Positions 7,800-17,222 of a stretch of DNA of 64,000 bases are shown piece after piece. The DNA lies in assembly GCA_017449925.1 (NCBI GenBank), contig JAFSYO010000124.1, forward strand, positions 43,295 through 107,294, given 5' to 3'. The DNA is from Stomatobaculum sp. (GTDB lineage Bacteria > Bacillota_A > Clostridia > Lachnospirales > Lachnospiraceae). Each line of letters starts with the position of its first letter. Position 1 is the first letter of the stretch. The translations under genes were made by a program, and so were the position numbers. Under the pieces are notes generated by a model. That model had not been told where the DNA came from. It ran no database searches and saw nothing but the letters and a program-made list of their open reading frames with translations.

Positions 7800-8981
7800 T
7801 CACCCGAGGACGAAAGCAAAATACTGATCCATCTCCTCTTTCTCTTTGAACTTTGCCATGTAGACATACCGGCCCATGGACGGCCAGTCGATCGGCGGCA
7901 TTTCTTCCTGCATCACGATATTACCGCCGTAGCGCTCCATGATCTCCTCATGGCTGTGCTTAAAGATGTGGCCGTCTTTTCTCGCCGCATAGGCGCAGAG
8001 ATAACGGTCCTCTGATCCGGGAGTAGTCCTCCTTCCGGAGGTGACCATTTCGGCATAGATGCGGAAGACGTCGGCCGACTGGGCGAAGTTCATCATGTCC
8101 GGATCGTGGCCGCCCGCGGGGCGCATGTTGACTTCCATCACGGCATAATCGCCGGCTTTCCCGATACCTTCGTAATTCTTTGTGATGTTGATGAACTCGA
8201 AGTGGACAAAACGCCGGTCCGCGCCGAAGGCTTTCACAGTCTTCCTGCCAAGTTCCCGCAGTCTTTCCGGGACGTCGGCAGCTGTGTAGAAATGAATGTT
8301 CTCGTCATTCTGCACCGAATCGATCACAGGCGCATAGGTGCACATCGATTCGAACAGCGGCTCGCAGTCCGGGCCTATTACAGCGTCATAGGTGCAGATG
8401 TCTCCGTACAGGAATTCCTCCATCACATAGGGTTCGGACGGCAGATCCTCATAGAACGAGACCAGATCCTCCTCCGTTTTCACCTTCATCGCGCCGTTCG
8501 CGCCGACGCCGATATCCGGCTTAACGATCACCGGGTACCCGACCTCGGCCACAAAAGCTTTTGCTGAAGCAAGATCAGAAACAATGTGCTGGCGCGCGGT
8601 GGGGATGCCTGCCTCCAGAAAGACTTTCTTCATCCCGGACTTCTGCACCAGGACCCCGATCCCGTCCTCCCTGGTGCCCACGGCAATATTGAAATCCGTG
8701 CGAAGCCGCGCGTCCATGGGAAGCCAGTACTCGTTCAGGGACTCCAGCCAGTCGATCCTGCCATATTTATGGATGAAAAAGCCGACTGCGCGGTACACCT
8801 GGTCATAATCCTCCAGGGTGCTCACATAATAATATTCCGTCAGGGCATGCTTTAGCTGGTCGTTCAGGGAATCGTAGGGCACGTCCCCGATCCCGAGCAC
8901 GGTGACGCCAAGCTGGTTCAGACGGTCGCAAAAGGCAGTGCAGGTGACAGGATACGCCGGGGAAATAAAAACATAGTTCAT
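7800..8981 (-). CDS. ATP-grasp ligase of unknown substrate
   Basis: 393 aa. An N-terminal Rossmann-like domain (residues 1-110) is followed by an ATP-grasp fold of the carbamoyl-phosphate synthase/biotin carboxylase type: VIVKPDIGVGANGAMKV (nucleotide-binding Lys and Gly-rich loop), PYVMEEFLYGD and AVMEVNMRPAGGHDPDMMN (metal-binding Glu and Asn). Such enzymes ligate a carboxylate to an amine or thiol using ATP. AAGGAGGA precedes the start. It is followed closely, in the transcription order, after the DUF2974 gene (45-base gap), so they may share a message. The product cannot be named. Confidence 0.82.
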   Translation of the reverse strand: MNYVFISPAYPVTCTAFCDRLNQLGVTVLGIGDVPYDSLNDQLKHALTEYYYVSTLEDYDQVYRAVGFFIHKYGRIDWLESLNEYWLPMDARLRTDFNIAVGTREDGIGVLVQKSGMKKVFLEAGIPTARQHIVSDLASAKAFVAEVGYPVIVKPDIGVGANGAMKVKTEEDLVSFYEDLPSEPYVMEEFLYGDICTYDAVIGPDCEPLFESMCTYAPVIDSVQNDENIHFYTAADVPERLRELGRKTVKAFGADRRFVHFEFINITKNYEGIGKAGDYAVMEVNMRPAGGHDPDMMNFAQSADVFRIYAEMVTSGRRTTPGSEDRYLCAYAARKDGHIFKHSHEEIMERYGGNIVMQEEMPPIDWPSMGRYVYMAKFKEKEEMDQYFAFVLG

Positions 8982-9026
8982 GTGGTTCCTCCTTGTTTTG
9001 CTCTACATGTGACGGAATGCTCATAA

Positions 9027-10205
9027 CTACTGCAGCAGATCCTGCTTCGGCCTGATCAGCTCCGCAAAGGCAAGGTACTTTTCTTCCCCCTGCTCTTTCA
9101 GGGCTTCGATGCCGCATTTGACCAGACGCATCAGGACCTGATGAAATTCGTCTTTTATTTTTGGGTCCAGGGTCCAGGAGGCCCGGACGATCTGGTTGAT
9201 CGACTTCAGCGGGTCTTTCACCAGTTCATTCACCGTCGTAGTGCCGCCGGCGCCCAGGACTTCGAACAGCGCCTCCGTGAAATACTCCAGTTCCCGGTCC
9301 CCCAGACCACTGATCCAGCTGCGGGTCGAATCGTCGAAGAAACGCCCGAGATCGGACCGCACAGTCCGCAGAAAGGCCGTGCCCAGGAGCTCCCAGCTCA
9401 GGGGGTCGTGCTGCATGAGCCCGGTCTCAGTGCTTTTGATGATAATATTCTCGCAGTCGGAGGAAAGCAGTCCGCCGATGATGGAGCTCTCCGGAAGGAT
9501 GCTGATCACTTTCGGAAGGATCTGCCGGTAACCCGGCTCTTCAACGATCTCCTGCCGGAATCCGGGCGCGTCGTTGGCGTAGACCGTTTTGACGGTATCC
9601 CGGACGGCCGGCTCCGCAAAAGCCGTCCCGTAAATGGCCAGGTTCCCTCCCTTGGAGTGCCCGCCGGCGTAGACTGTGAGATCTCCCGCCGCACTGCTGC
9701 CGGCCAGGGGACCGATCACCCGGTCCATGAACTCCGCCGCGTGTTTCTGCCCCGGCGTGCTCCGAAGATAGCTCAGGCCGAAATCTTCCTTCCATCCTGT
9801 GATCGTATTGTCAGTCCCGCGGAATGAAGCAAAAGCAGTATGCTGGTCCGGCCAGAAGACCATGGCCGCCATCTGTTCCACTACTTTGGTATCGATGATA
9901 TTCACATAGTCCGTGACTGTAAGAGACCCGAACCGCACCGTCTTCGCCGCTTCTTCCGCTACATAAGGCACCATATTGAAGGGCGGGATCAGTTTGTCGA
10001 TTTCCTCCTTCTCATGTGTCTTAAAATACTGCCGGACCGCATCGGAAAAGGGGACGGTGATCCTCCCGGATCCCTGTTCCCGGAAACACTCGTCCATATC
10101 AAGATAAGCCAGATACGATAAGATCGCCCCGTCCACCTCATTGAAGGGACTGGCCGCAAAGTCCAGGTCCCCTCTCCATTTCAGATAATCCCTGATGTCT
10201 GCCAT
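9027..10205 (-). CDS. DUF2974 (Mbeg1-like) alpha/beta-hydrolase fold protein
   Basis: 392 aa cytoplasmic protein. The lipase-like nucleophile elbow GGHSKGGNLAIY (GxSxG) is near residue 180, preceded by FASFRGTDNTITGWKEDF, which resembles the oxyanion region of class 3 lipases. Family members in Clostridia are annotated DUF2974; no physiological substrate is established. It lies just upstream of the ATP-grasp gene and probably shares its transcript. Confidence 0.8.
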   Translation of the reverse strand: MADIRDYLKWRGDLDFAASPFNEVDGAILSYLAYLDMDECFREQGSGRITVPFSDAVRQYFKTHEKEEIDKLIPPFNMVPYVAEEAAKTVRFGSLTVTDYVNIIDTKVVEQMAAMVFWPDQHTAFASFRGTDNTITGWKEDFGLSYLRSTPGQKHAAEFMDRVIGPLAGSSAAGDLTVYAGGHSKGGNLAIYGTAFAEPAVRDTVKTVYANDAPGFRQEIVEEPGYRQILPKVISILPESSIIGGLLSSDCENIIIKSTETGLMQHDPLSWELLGTAFLRTVRSDLGRFFDDSTRSWISGLGDRELEYFTEALFEVLGAGGTTTVNELVKDPLKSINQIVRASWTLDPKIKDEFHQVLMRLVKCGIEALKEQGEEKYLAFAELIRPKQDLLQ

Positions 10206-10313
10206 AGTATCGCTTCGTTCTTCCTGTGATCCTTCACAATGTTATGTTCTTTTTCAGTATAATCCATCCCAGATGATTTCTGTGCAGTCAGCGCGAAAAA
10301 AATTAAGGACTTA

Positions 10314-10365
10314 TACAAAAAAACAGGGCCTCATGAACTGTTCTTTCTCGTTCAGGAAGACCCTG
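10314..10365 (-). terminator. Terminator of the DUF4392-LysR unit
   Basis: On the minus strand CAGGGTCTTCCTGAAC pairs, with one bulge, with GTTCATGAGGCCCTG, followed by seven T. Confidence 0.8.
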
Positions 10366-10391
10366 CTGTTCTGTTTACCTCAAAAGATCGT

Positions 10392-11294
10392 TTATTGTAA
10401 AAGCCCGGCTGTCTGCTCCCTGCAGTATTCCGCAAAGCGGTCGACGGCCGCTGCCCGGTGGGCTGTCCTTCGGACAGCGATATGTATCGCGTAGCTGTAG
10501 GGAAGCGGAAGCACTTCGTAGGCATCCTCCAATGCCCGGAAATAGTTGATATAAAGCTGCGGGCAAATATACACGCCGACGCCCTCAGCGCACATTCTGA
10601 GGCAGGTCTCCGCGCTGTCGGACACCGCAGCGATGTTCGGACTGATCCGGTTCTCCAGGAGCACGCGGCTGATGTAGCGCCCCACGATGTCGTTCAGGGA
10701 ATTGGTGATCATGGGCCAGGAGACCAGCACCTTCGGATCCTTTTCCGTCTTCAGCGTTTCCCGGAGCGGGGCGAAGAAAGATGTGCGGGGAATGACCAGG
10801 GCCATCTGCTCCCTGTACAGTTCCTCCGTCAAAAGATCCGGCCGCTCCCCCGAGACGTCTCCGATGATCAGGTCCAGGGCATCGTTCCCGATCCGGGCCA
10901 GCAGTTCGTCGTTGGTCAGCTCGGAAAGATGGATCCTCACCTTTGTATATTTTTTTCGGAAGCCGGAGATCAGTTCCGGCATCAGGATCGCGCTCCGGGT
11001 CTGGGATATTCCCACCCGGATCGTTCCTGTCACCTCCCCGGAAATATCCTGGAACTCCCGGTGCATGGTCTGATCCAGGCGCACGAACCGGCGGCAGTAG
11101 TCCAGGAAGAGTTCTCCCTCCGCCGTCAGACGGAACTTCGGCTTCCGGTAAAAAAGAGTGCAGCCCAGCTCCCTTTCCAGCGCCGCGATGTGGCTGCTGA
11201 GGGTCTGCTGGGTGATCTGCAGTTTTTCTGCTGCCCGGGATATTCCCTGCTGGTTCACGACCTCGATGAAATATGACATGGGCAGCAGATTCAT
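10392..11294 (-). CDS. LysR-family transcriptional regulator
   Basis: 300 aa. The N-terminal winged helix-turn-helix (residues 1-60: ISRAAEKLQITQQTLSSHIA) is followed by a two-lobe effector domain (about 90-295) starting GTIRVGISQTRSAIL. GAGGA lies before the ATG. It sits 24 bases after the DUF4392 gene on the same strand, so it is co-transcribed and probably senses a related metabolite; the ligand is unknown. Confidence 0.9.
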   Translation of the reverse strand: MNLLPMSYFIEVVNQQGISRAAEKLQITQQTLSSHIAALERELGCTLFYRKPKFRLTAEGELFLDYCRRFVRLDQTMHREFQDISGEVTGTIRVGISQTRSAILMPELISGFRKKYTKVRIHLSELTNDELLARIGNDALDLIIGDVSGERPDLLTEELYREQMALVIPRTSFFAPLRETLKTEKDPKVLVSWPMITNSLNDIVGRYISRVLLENRISPNIAAVSDSAETCLRMCAEGVGVYICPQLYINYFRALEDAYEVLPLPYSYAIHIAVRRTAHRAAAVDRFAEYCREQTAGLLQ

Positions 11295-11318
11295 GATTGT
11301 CCTCTTTTCTTTTATGCG

Positions 11319-12176
11319 TCAGGATGCCTTTGCCAGGATCCGGCCAGCGATATGGCTGTGGAGTCCCTCCAGGATCTCCTGCTCTGTCGCGGGCCCGAAG
11401 CCATCCACGCAGATCTTGTGCTCATGGCTGATCCCGTCCACAGAGCCCAGCTCCACTGTCCTGCGGAGAAAGCTTTCCGCTTCAGCAAATGTCATCAGCA
11501 GGTTCTTACCGGTAAGCTCAGAAAGAGCCGCTGCGATTCCATAAGCGCCCCAGTTGGACACTGTCGCGATCACGAGGATGTCTGCCCTGATCTCGGAGGG
11601 TGTCAGGGACAGTCTCTCCTCCACAGCTCTGGCGACATTTCCCATGCCGATCTCGTTTCCGCCGTCGCCGACGCCGATGGTCGGGATCTTTCCCAGGGCT
11701 GCCGTAAACAAAGCGTCACAGGGAGCCGTTCCATGGCCGATGTCGATGCCGCGCATGTTGGCATAAACGCCGTTTTTGTCGCGTCCGCAGCGCTCGATGG
11801 AGATAAGGCCCACCGGATGATACATCTCCAGCAGCTCTGCTGCCGCATCATCATCCGCGTCCAGATCCAGATAGACTGTCTCCAGGCCCTCAGGCTCAAA
11901 ATAACCCTCACAGTAGCGGTCCGTGACGATCACAGGGTTAAAGCCGAGATTCTTCAGTGCCCGTGCCGCTGCCACCGTTCCCAGGGGGCCGTCGGTCTCC
12001 GCGAAACCGGCCACGTAGAAACCGGTGGTGAGGAGGACCGTGCCGCGCTCCCAGCTTAAGATCTCCCGGGCCGCGTCAAAGCAGTAATTCTCCGGAACAC
12101 AGTCTCTTATTTCAGTCATTCCGCGGCTGGAATGCCGCAGGACAATATCTTCGATGGTTTCGATGATCCGTTTCAT
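11319..12176 (-). CDS. DUF4392 / D-glutamate cyclase-like protein
   Basis: 285 aa. Recognisable parts are TTGFYVAGFAETDGPLG near the N-terminus, the central ERCGRDKNGVYANMRG, and VGDGGNEIGMGNV near residue 190. This matches the DUF4392 family, related to the C-terminal part of the mitochondrial D-glutamate cyclase, which interconverts D-glutamate and 5-oxo-D-proline. The start is uncertain: a GTG at 12272 would add 32 residues, but the family normally begins near MKRIIETIEDIV (12176). The Shine-Dalgarno there is weak. First gene of a unit with the LysR regulator. Confidence 0.75.
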   Translation of the reverse strand: MKRIIETIEDIVLRHSSRGMTEIRDCVPENYCFDAAREILSWERGTVLLTTGFYVAGFAETDGPLGTVAAARALKNLGFNPVIVTDRYCEGYFEPEGLETVYLDLDADDDAAAELLEMYHPVGLISIERCGRDKNGVYANMRGIDIGHGTAPCDALFTAALGKIPTIGVGDGGNEIGMGNVARAVEERLSLTPSEIRADILVIATVSNWGAYGIAAALSELTGKNLLMTFAEAESFLRRTVELGSVDGISHEHKICVDGFGPATEQEILEGLHSHIAGRILAKAS

Positions 12177-12348
12177 AGCTGTCACCCGTTCCGCCGCTGA
12201 GGCGATCCTTTTATTGATTCCGCATTTACGTTTCCTTGCGGGTATTATCTTTCTGACAGCTTCAGTGTACACCGGATCATCACAGCCTGCAAACTGATTA
12301 TATATTGTTTATAACACAGTATTTTGTCTGTGTAAATGCCTCGTGGTA

Positions 12349-13230
12349 TTATTGGATATCGCCCAGTCCGGAGAGATCTCCCAGATCATACAGCTTGAAA
12401 GTTCCAAACAGTCTGCATCCTGCCACATGATCTTTAAGCCCCTGTTCGTACTGTTCTCTGGTAAGCTCGATCGATCTCTGATTTACAGCATCCCAGTAGG
12501 TATAGCTGTTCCTTCCGTCACCATACCTGTTTTCGAAATAGTCATATCCGCCGATCGCTTTCAGCTCACCGTTTTCAAGCGTATGTACATACCATTCATT
12601 GTCCCAGGAACCTCCGGCGCCGTGCCAGTGACCGTGAACGATCATTTCACCGGTCGCGGGATTGAACCCGTAGATCTCGTCATATCCTGAAAGGATCGCA
12701 GTTTGATTTACGATGGAATAGACTGCCGTGAGCCCCATGCCCGTCGAGTAGACCATCAGCTCCGGGGTCCCGTCGCCGTTGAAATCGTGCAGGAAGTACT
12801 TCTGGAATCCATAGTAATTGCCGTAATCAAAATAGAATTTCAGATATGAGAAATAGTCGTTGCTCTCGATGAGGCTCTTATTCATGATGAGCTGCCGGTA
12901 AGGTTCCACAGACACCGCCGGAGCACCCGACGAGGAAGATGTTCCGACAGCCTTTGTCATCACGCGGCCGTTCTCCACCCACTGTCCGTCTCCATTTACA
13001 TAGCTGCCATCAATGACGTTATTGTAAGCCATATACCCGTCGCCGTAGAAATAATAGCACTCCGCCGTACCGTCTTTGTTGCCGTCGATCCACTCCCACT
13101 GGTTCGCAGGATAACTTCCGTCGTCCCTCTGATACCACCAGCCGGTGGAATCCAGTTTCCACTGTCCGGCATATGCAGTCCCGCAGGATACAATAACAGC
13201 AATTGCTGTCAGCAAAGTTATCTTTTTCAT
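12349..13230 (-). CDS. Secreted protein with cell-wall-binding-like repeats
   Basis: 293 aa. Signal peptide MKKITLLTAIAVIVSCGTAYA. Residues 22-95 contain aromatic-rich repeats of the choline/cell-wall-binding kind (GQWKLDSTGWWYQRDDGSY, CYYFYGDGYMAYNNVIDGSY). The rest is a domain of about 180 residues with FNGDGTPELMVYS, a VCBS/EF-hand-like Asp-rich turn, suggesting calcium-supported folding. Likely bound to the cell surface. AAAAGGAGAC precedes the ATG. Enzymatic activity is not evident. Confidence 0.72.
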   Translation of the reverse strand: MKKITLLTAIAVIVSCGTAYAGQWKLDSTGWWYQRDDGSYPANQWEWIDGNKDGTAECYYFYGDGYMAYNNVIDGSYVNGDGQWVENGRVMTKAVGTSSSSGAPAVSVEPYRQLIMNKSLIESNDYFSYLKFYFDYGNYYGFQKYFLHDFNGDGTPELMVYSTGMGLTAVYSIVNQTAILSGYDEIYGFNPATGEMIVHGHWHGAGGSWDNEWYVHTLENGELKAIGGYDYFENRYGDGRNSYTYWDAVNQRSIELTREQYEQGLKDHVAGCRLFGTFKLYDLGDLSGLGDIQ

Positions 13231-13291
13231 AAGGTCTCCTTTTTATATGTAATTATTTTAACAACACGTCTAAATTTATAGCTGTTATCGT

Positions 13292-14494
13292 TCAGAAGCT
13301 GGGATATGCGCCTTCCCAGACGATCCTCCGGTAATTCTCCCGGTCCGTGTCCCCTTCCGTAGAGATGCAGAGCACACGCGATTCTTTCGTGATTCCGATG
13401 CGCTCCCTCATTTCACAGAGGCTTCTGCTCATCAGCAGTTCTGCCAGGAACCCGCAGGTCGCCGCGCCGCTTTCCCCTGATATGATCCTCTCGTCATCGC
13501 CAACAGGATTGCCGAGCACGCGCATCCCCTTGGCTGCCACATAGTCAGGCATGGAAACAAAATGCTCCGCGTAACGGCTGAGCATTCTCCACCCTATGGT
13601 GCAGGGTTCGCCGCAGCAAAGTCCTGCCATGATGGAATCCATATCGCCTTTAACAATATGGAGTGTTCCGTCATTGGCGGCAGCTGTCCGGTAGATGCAG
13701 TCCGCTTTGTCCGGTTCAACGATCACGATCACAGGTTTCTTTTCCTTGTAATAGTCTGTAAAAAACCCCGTCACCGCACCTGCCATCGCTCCGACGCCTG
13801 CCTGCAGGAAGATATGCGTCGGGATCTCATCTCCCAGCTGCTCTGCCGTTTCCAGTGCCATCGTGGTATATCCCTGCATGATCCAAGTCGGAATATCCTC
13901 ATAGCCTTCCCAGGCGGTGTCCTGGACCAGGACCCATCCGTACTTCTTTTCGCACTCCGCCGCGAAACGCACCGTGTCATCGTAATTAACGCTCGTGATC
14001 TCCGCCTCTGCGCCCAGTCTGCGGATATTCTCCAGTCGCTCCGGCGCGCTGCCCTTCGGCATGTATACGGCTGCCTTCAGGCCAAGTTCGTGGGCTGTCC
14101 AGGCAACTCCCCGCCCATGATTGCCGTCCGTGGCAGTCACGAAAGTAATGTCCTTAATCTTTTCCCTGACATCCGGTTCTTTCAGTCTGTCAAAAGTCAG
14201 TTCCTCTTCACGAAGCCCGGCTCTCTCCGCCAGTACCCTTCCGATACTGTAACTGCCTCCCAGCCCCTTGAAAGCGTTCAGGCCAAAGCGTGTGCTCTCA
14301 TCCTTTACGCATAGACTGCGGATCCCCAGATGATCCGCCAGGCTGTTCAGCCTTTTCAGTTTTGTCGGCTCGTAAGAAGCAAAACTCCGGTGATACTTTC
14401 TTACATTCTCCGCCTGCTTTACGCCAAACAGCGCCGCTTCCGCAAAGTCTTTGCTGACGGAAGGATTCGACACGATTTTTATGAATTCCTGCAT
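13292..14494 (-). CDS. dpaL: Diaminopropionate ammonia-lyase
   Basis: 400 aa, the usual family length. A pyridoxal-phosphate fold type II enzyme converting 2,3-diaminopropionate to pyruvate and ammonia. The PLP lysine is in LNAFKGLGGSYS, preceded by VKDESTRFG; the Gly-rich phosphate loop is QAGVGAMAGAV. TDGNHGRGVAW is also characteristic. AAGGAG precedes the ATG. It faces away from the GH5 gene; no partner genes of the ygeW-ygeY type are seen nearby. Confidence 0.93.
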   Translation of the reverse strand: MQEFIKIVSNPSVSKDFAEAALFGVKQAENVRKYHRSFASYEPTKLKRLNSLADHLGIRSLCVKDESTRFGLNAFKGLGGSYSIGRVLAERAGLREEELTFDRLKEPDVREKIKDITFVTATDGNHGRGVAWTAHELGLKAAVYMPKGSAPERLENIRRLGAEAEITSVNYDDTVRFAAECEKKYGWVLVQDTAWEGYEDIPTWIMQGYTTMALETAEQLGDEIPTHIFLQAGVGAMAGAVTGFFTDYYKEKKPVIVIVEPDKADCIYRTAAANDGTLHIVKGDMDSIMAGLCCGEPCTIGWRMLSRYAEHFVSMPDYVAAKGMRVLGNPVGDDERIISGESGAATCGFLAELLMSRSLCEMRERIGITKESRVLCISTEGDTDRENYRRIVWEGAYPSF

Positions 14495-14531
14495 TTTTTC
14501 TCCTTCAGATAGTGTTAGATGTTCTTGATGT

Positions 14532-14582
14532 TATAATAGCACTATATGACAAAAATGTATCTGGACCGGATCAGGATCCGGT
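14532..14582. promoter_or_regulatory. Intergenic -10 element and 18-base inverted repeat before the GH5 gene
   Basis: A TATAAT (14532-14537) oriented toward the GH5 gene with a poor -35, then ACCGGAT-CAGG-ATCCGGT (14565-14582) between it and the Shine-Dalgarno. The repeat could be an operator or a leader hairpin. The region also serves the divergent dpaL gene. Confidence 0.4.
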
Positions 14583-14603
14583 AACGCAGAAGGAGACACA
14601 ATA

Positions 14604-16058
14604 ATGAAGAAAACTCTGCTTGCGGCAGCCGCAGCGCTGCTGTTTATATTCCTGATTTCCCTGGCTTCTTTCGCCGCCTCCGGGGAGCCATCGCCCGGCC
14701 CGTTGGAAGCAGGCACGCTTCATGTGGAAGGAACGCAGCTCCTCAGTCAGGACGGAAAGCCCCTCCGCCTTTGCGGCATCAGCACCCACGGTCTGCAGTG
14801 GTACCCCCAGTATGTCAATGGCGATACCTTCCGGGAACTCCGGGACAACTGGAACATTAATGTGATCCGCCTCGCCCTCTACACAGAAGAATCCGGATGG
14901 TGCGCCCAAGGCGCTGCTGAAAAGGATCGCCTCCGCAATATCCTGCACCGCGGCATCCGCCTTGCCGCGGAGAACGATCTCTATGTGATCCTGGACTGGC
15001 ACATTCTCTCTGACGGCGACCCTAATCAGCACCTTGCGGAAGCGAAAGCCTTCTTTCAGGAGTTCTCTCATGAATACAAGGATTCCAGCCACATCCTCTA
15101 TGAGATCTGTAATGAGCCGAACGGCGGTGTCTCCTGGGCCCGGATCAAACAGTACGCCGAAGCAGTGATCCCTGTCATCCGCGGGAATGATCCTGACGCC
15201 GTCATCCTGGTGGGCACCCCCACCTGGTCCCAGGACATTGATCAGGCTCTGGCGGATCCTATCACGGGATACGGCAATGTCATGTACACCTTCCATTTTT
15301 ATGCCGCCACCCACAAGCAGGAGCTTCGCAGCCGCCTGCAGAAGACCGTGGATCTCGGCCTTCCCGTCTTTGTCTCAGAGTGCGGCCTCTGCAGCGCCGA
15401 CGGGAACGGCAGCATCGACCGCGAAAGCGCTGCCGCCTGGCTGGAGCTTCTTGAACAGAACGGAATCAGCACCGTCTTCTGGAACCTCTCGAATAAAAAC
15501 GAAGCTTCTGCCCTGCTCTCCCCCTCCTGTTCCGGACTTTCCGGTTTCTCCGCAGCGGATCTGAGCGAAAGCGGAAAACTGATCCAGGAGTATCTGACCT
15601 CAAAGCATGCGGTCGCCGGAACAGTCTCTCATTCCAGCAAACCCGTGGCAACCGGACCGGCTTCCTCTTCCTACGAAGCTGGAACCGCAAAACCAACCGG
15701 CACCGCCGAACCGACCGAGGCCGGTAACGCCGGACAGAATGAAACCGCAGCATCAGAGCAGAAAACTACCATCCCCGGCGGCAGCGTGACCGCCTCCGTC
15801 AGTCTCCGCACCTCCTGGCCGGAAGGAAGCCGCCATGCAGAGCTATATGATGTATCCGTTACGGCCACAGGCAGCGCAGTCAGCGGCTGGAGCATCGATC
15901 TTCCCGTACCCGCCGACGCCGCGCTCCGGGACAGCTGGGGCGGGACTTTCACTCTGAACAACGGCATCCTGCGGATCCGGAGCCTCGACTACAACGCGGC
16001 TCTGAAGGCGGGCGAGACCGCCGGGAACATCGGCTTTATCCTTATTAAGAACGAGTGA
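14604..16058 (+). CDS. Secreted GH5 endoglucanase with C-terminal carbohydrate-binding domain
   Basis: 484 aa. Signal peptide, then a glycoside hydrolase family 5 (cellulase) domain, about residues 30-335. The acid/base Glu is in YEICNEPNG and the nucleophile Glu in PVFVSECGLC; RLALYTEESGW, DWHI and FHFYAATHK are also typical. A Thr/Ser/Pro/Glu-rich linker (340-390) joins a roughly 95-residue beta-rich C-terminal domain with conserved Trp (SVSLRTSW, DSWGGTF, LKAGETAGNIGFIL), resembling a CBM2-like cellulose-binding module. It would cleave beta-1,4-glucans outside the cell. AAGGAG precedes the ATG. Confidence 0.92.
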   Translation: MKKTLLAAAAALLFIFLISLASFAASGEPSPGPLEAGTLHVEGTQLLSQDGKPLRLCGISTHGLQWYPQYVNGDTFRELRDNWNINVIRLALYTEESGWCAQGAAEKDRLRNILHRGIRLAAENDLYVILDWHILSDGDPNQHLAEAKAFFQEFSHEYKDSSHILYEICNEPNGGVSWARIKQYAEAVIPVIRGNDPDAVILVGTPTWSQDIDQALADPITGYGNVMYTFHFYAATHKQELRSRLQKTVDLGLPVFVSECGLCSADGNGSIDRESAAAWLELLEQNGISTVFWNLSNKNEASALLSPSCSGLSGFSAADLSESGKLIQEYLTSKHAVAGTVSHSSKPVATGPASSSYEAGTAKPTGTAEPTEAGNAGQNETAASEQKTTIPGGSVTASVSLRTSWPEGSRHAELYDVSVTATGSAVSGWSIDLPVPADAALRDSWGGTFTLNNGILRIRSLDYNAALKAGETAGNIGFILIKNE

Positions 16059-16112
16059 ATCAGATAGTTTCCTGTACTTCCGGTATCCAGAAATATATAT
16101 GGAGAAAAACTT

Positions 16113-17222
16113 ATGGCGATAGAATTAATACATCTGAGAAAAGAATATCCCGGTGTCGCACCCTTGAAGGACGTGAATGCCGTTATTCAAAAGGGCGAGA
16201 TCATTTCCATCATCGGGCCTTCCGGCACTGGAAAATCAACTCTGCTCAGATGTATCAACCGGCTGGAGACTCCTACTTCGGGAAGCATCCTTGTAGACGG
16301 GACAGATATTACGCAGAAGAGCTGCAATCTGCCGAAGCTGCGGCAAAAGATGGGAATGGTATTCCAGAATTTCAACCTCTTCTCCCACAAGACAGTTCTG
16401 GAAAACGTATCCATGCCTGTCCATGACCTGCTGAAAAAAGACTGGGATACGGCAAGGGAAGAAGCTATGGCGCTGCTGCAGAAAGTCGGTATGCAGAACA
16501 AAGCTGACAGCTATCCGGACGAACTGTCGGGCGGTCAGCAGCAAAGGGCTGCCATTGCCAGGGCCCTTGCAATGAAACCGGAGATCATGCTTTTTGACGA
16601 GCCGACCAGCGCGCTGGATCCGACCATGGTCTCTGAAGTCCTGGATGTCATACGGGACATTGCGGAAAGCGGGACCACCATGCTGATCGTGACACATGAG
16701 ATGCGCTTTGCCAGAAACATATCTTCCCGGATATTCTATATGGATGAAGGTGAAATATACGAAGACGGGACGCCGGATCAGATCTTCAATCATCCCCGGC
16801 GCGAAAAGACCAGGGCCTTCATTATGCGCATACGGGCATGGTCATGGAAGATCCGCCCGAAAGACTACGACGATGAAGCCATGCACATATCCCTCCAGAC
16901 ATTCTGCCGCCAGCAGCATATCTCAAGCTGGCTGGTGAACATCATTGAACTGGTCGTGGCAGAACTGCTGACGGCATTTCTGAACAGTTCCTGCATACAG
17001 CCTGATTCTGAAGTCGGCCTGACTCTGAAAGCCGCTGAAGAAGCTTCCGAGGTAAGTCTGCTGGTCGAATATCCGGAGTTTTCCTTCGACCCCTTAGCAA
17101 ACATCCCGGATCCCTTCAGCCGGTCTATTCTGGATGCCTATACGACATGCGTCCATGCGGAAGGCTATGGAAAGGCCGAATACAATATTCATGCCAGGAA
17201 GGTGGTGCAGGAAAATGCGTAA
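16113..17222 (+). CDS. Amino-acid-type ABC transporter ATPase with unusual C-terminal extension
   Basis: 369 aa. Residues 1-240 are a polar amino acid importer ATPase: Walker A GPSGTGKST, Q-loop MVFQNFNLF, signature LSGGQQQR, Walker [13 protein letters not shown], switch His in VTHEMRFA. The remaining roughly 125 residues are foreign to this family and hold a helix IIELVVAELLTAFL and the strand region VSLLVEYPEFSFDPL; the pattern faintly recalls a GHKL ATPase without its N-box, but this is weak. The stop overlaps the next gene by 8 bases, so the two are translationally coupled and form one importer. TGGAG precedes the ATG. Confidence 0.88.
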   Translation: MAIELIHLRKEYPGVAPLKDVNAVIQKGEIISIIGPSGTGKSTLLRCINRLETPTSGSILVDGTDITQKSCNLPKLRQKMGMVFQNFNLFSHKTVLENVSMPVHDLLKKDWDTAREEAMALLQKVGMQNKADSYPDELSGGQQQRAAIARALAMKPEIMLFDEPTSALDPTMVSEVLDVIRDIAESGTTMLIVTHEMRFARNISSRIFYMDEGEIYEDGTPDQIFNHPRREKTRAFIMRIRAWSWKIRPKDYDDEAMHISLQTFCRQQHISSWLVNIIELVVAELLTAFLNSSCIQPDSEVGLTLKAAEEASEVSLLVEYPEFSFDPLANIPDPFSRSILDAYTTCVHAEGYGKAEYNIHARKVVQENA

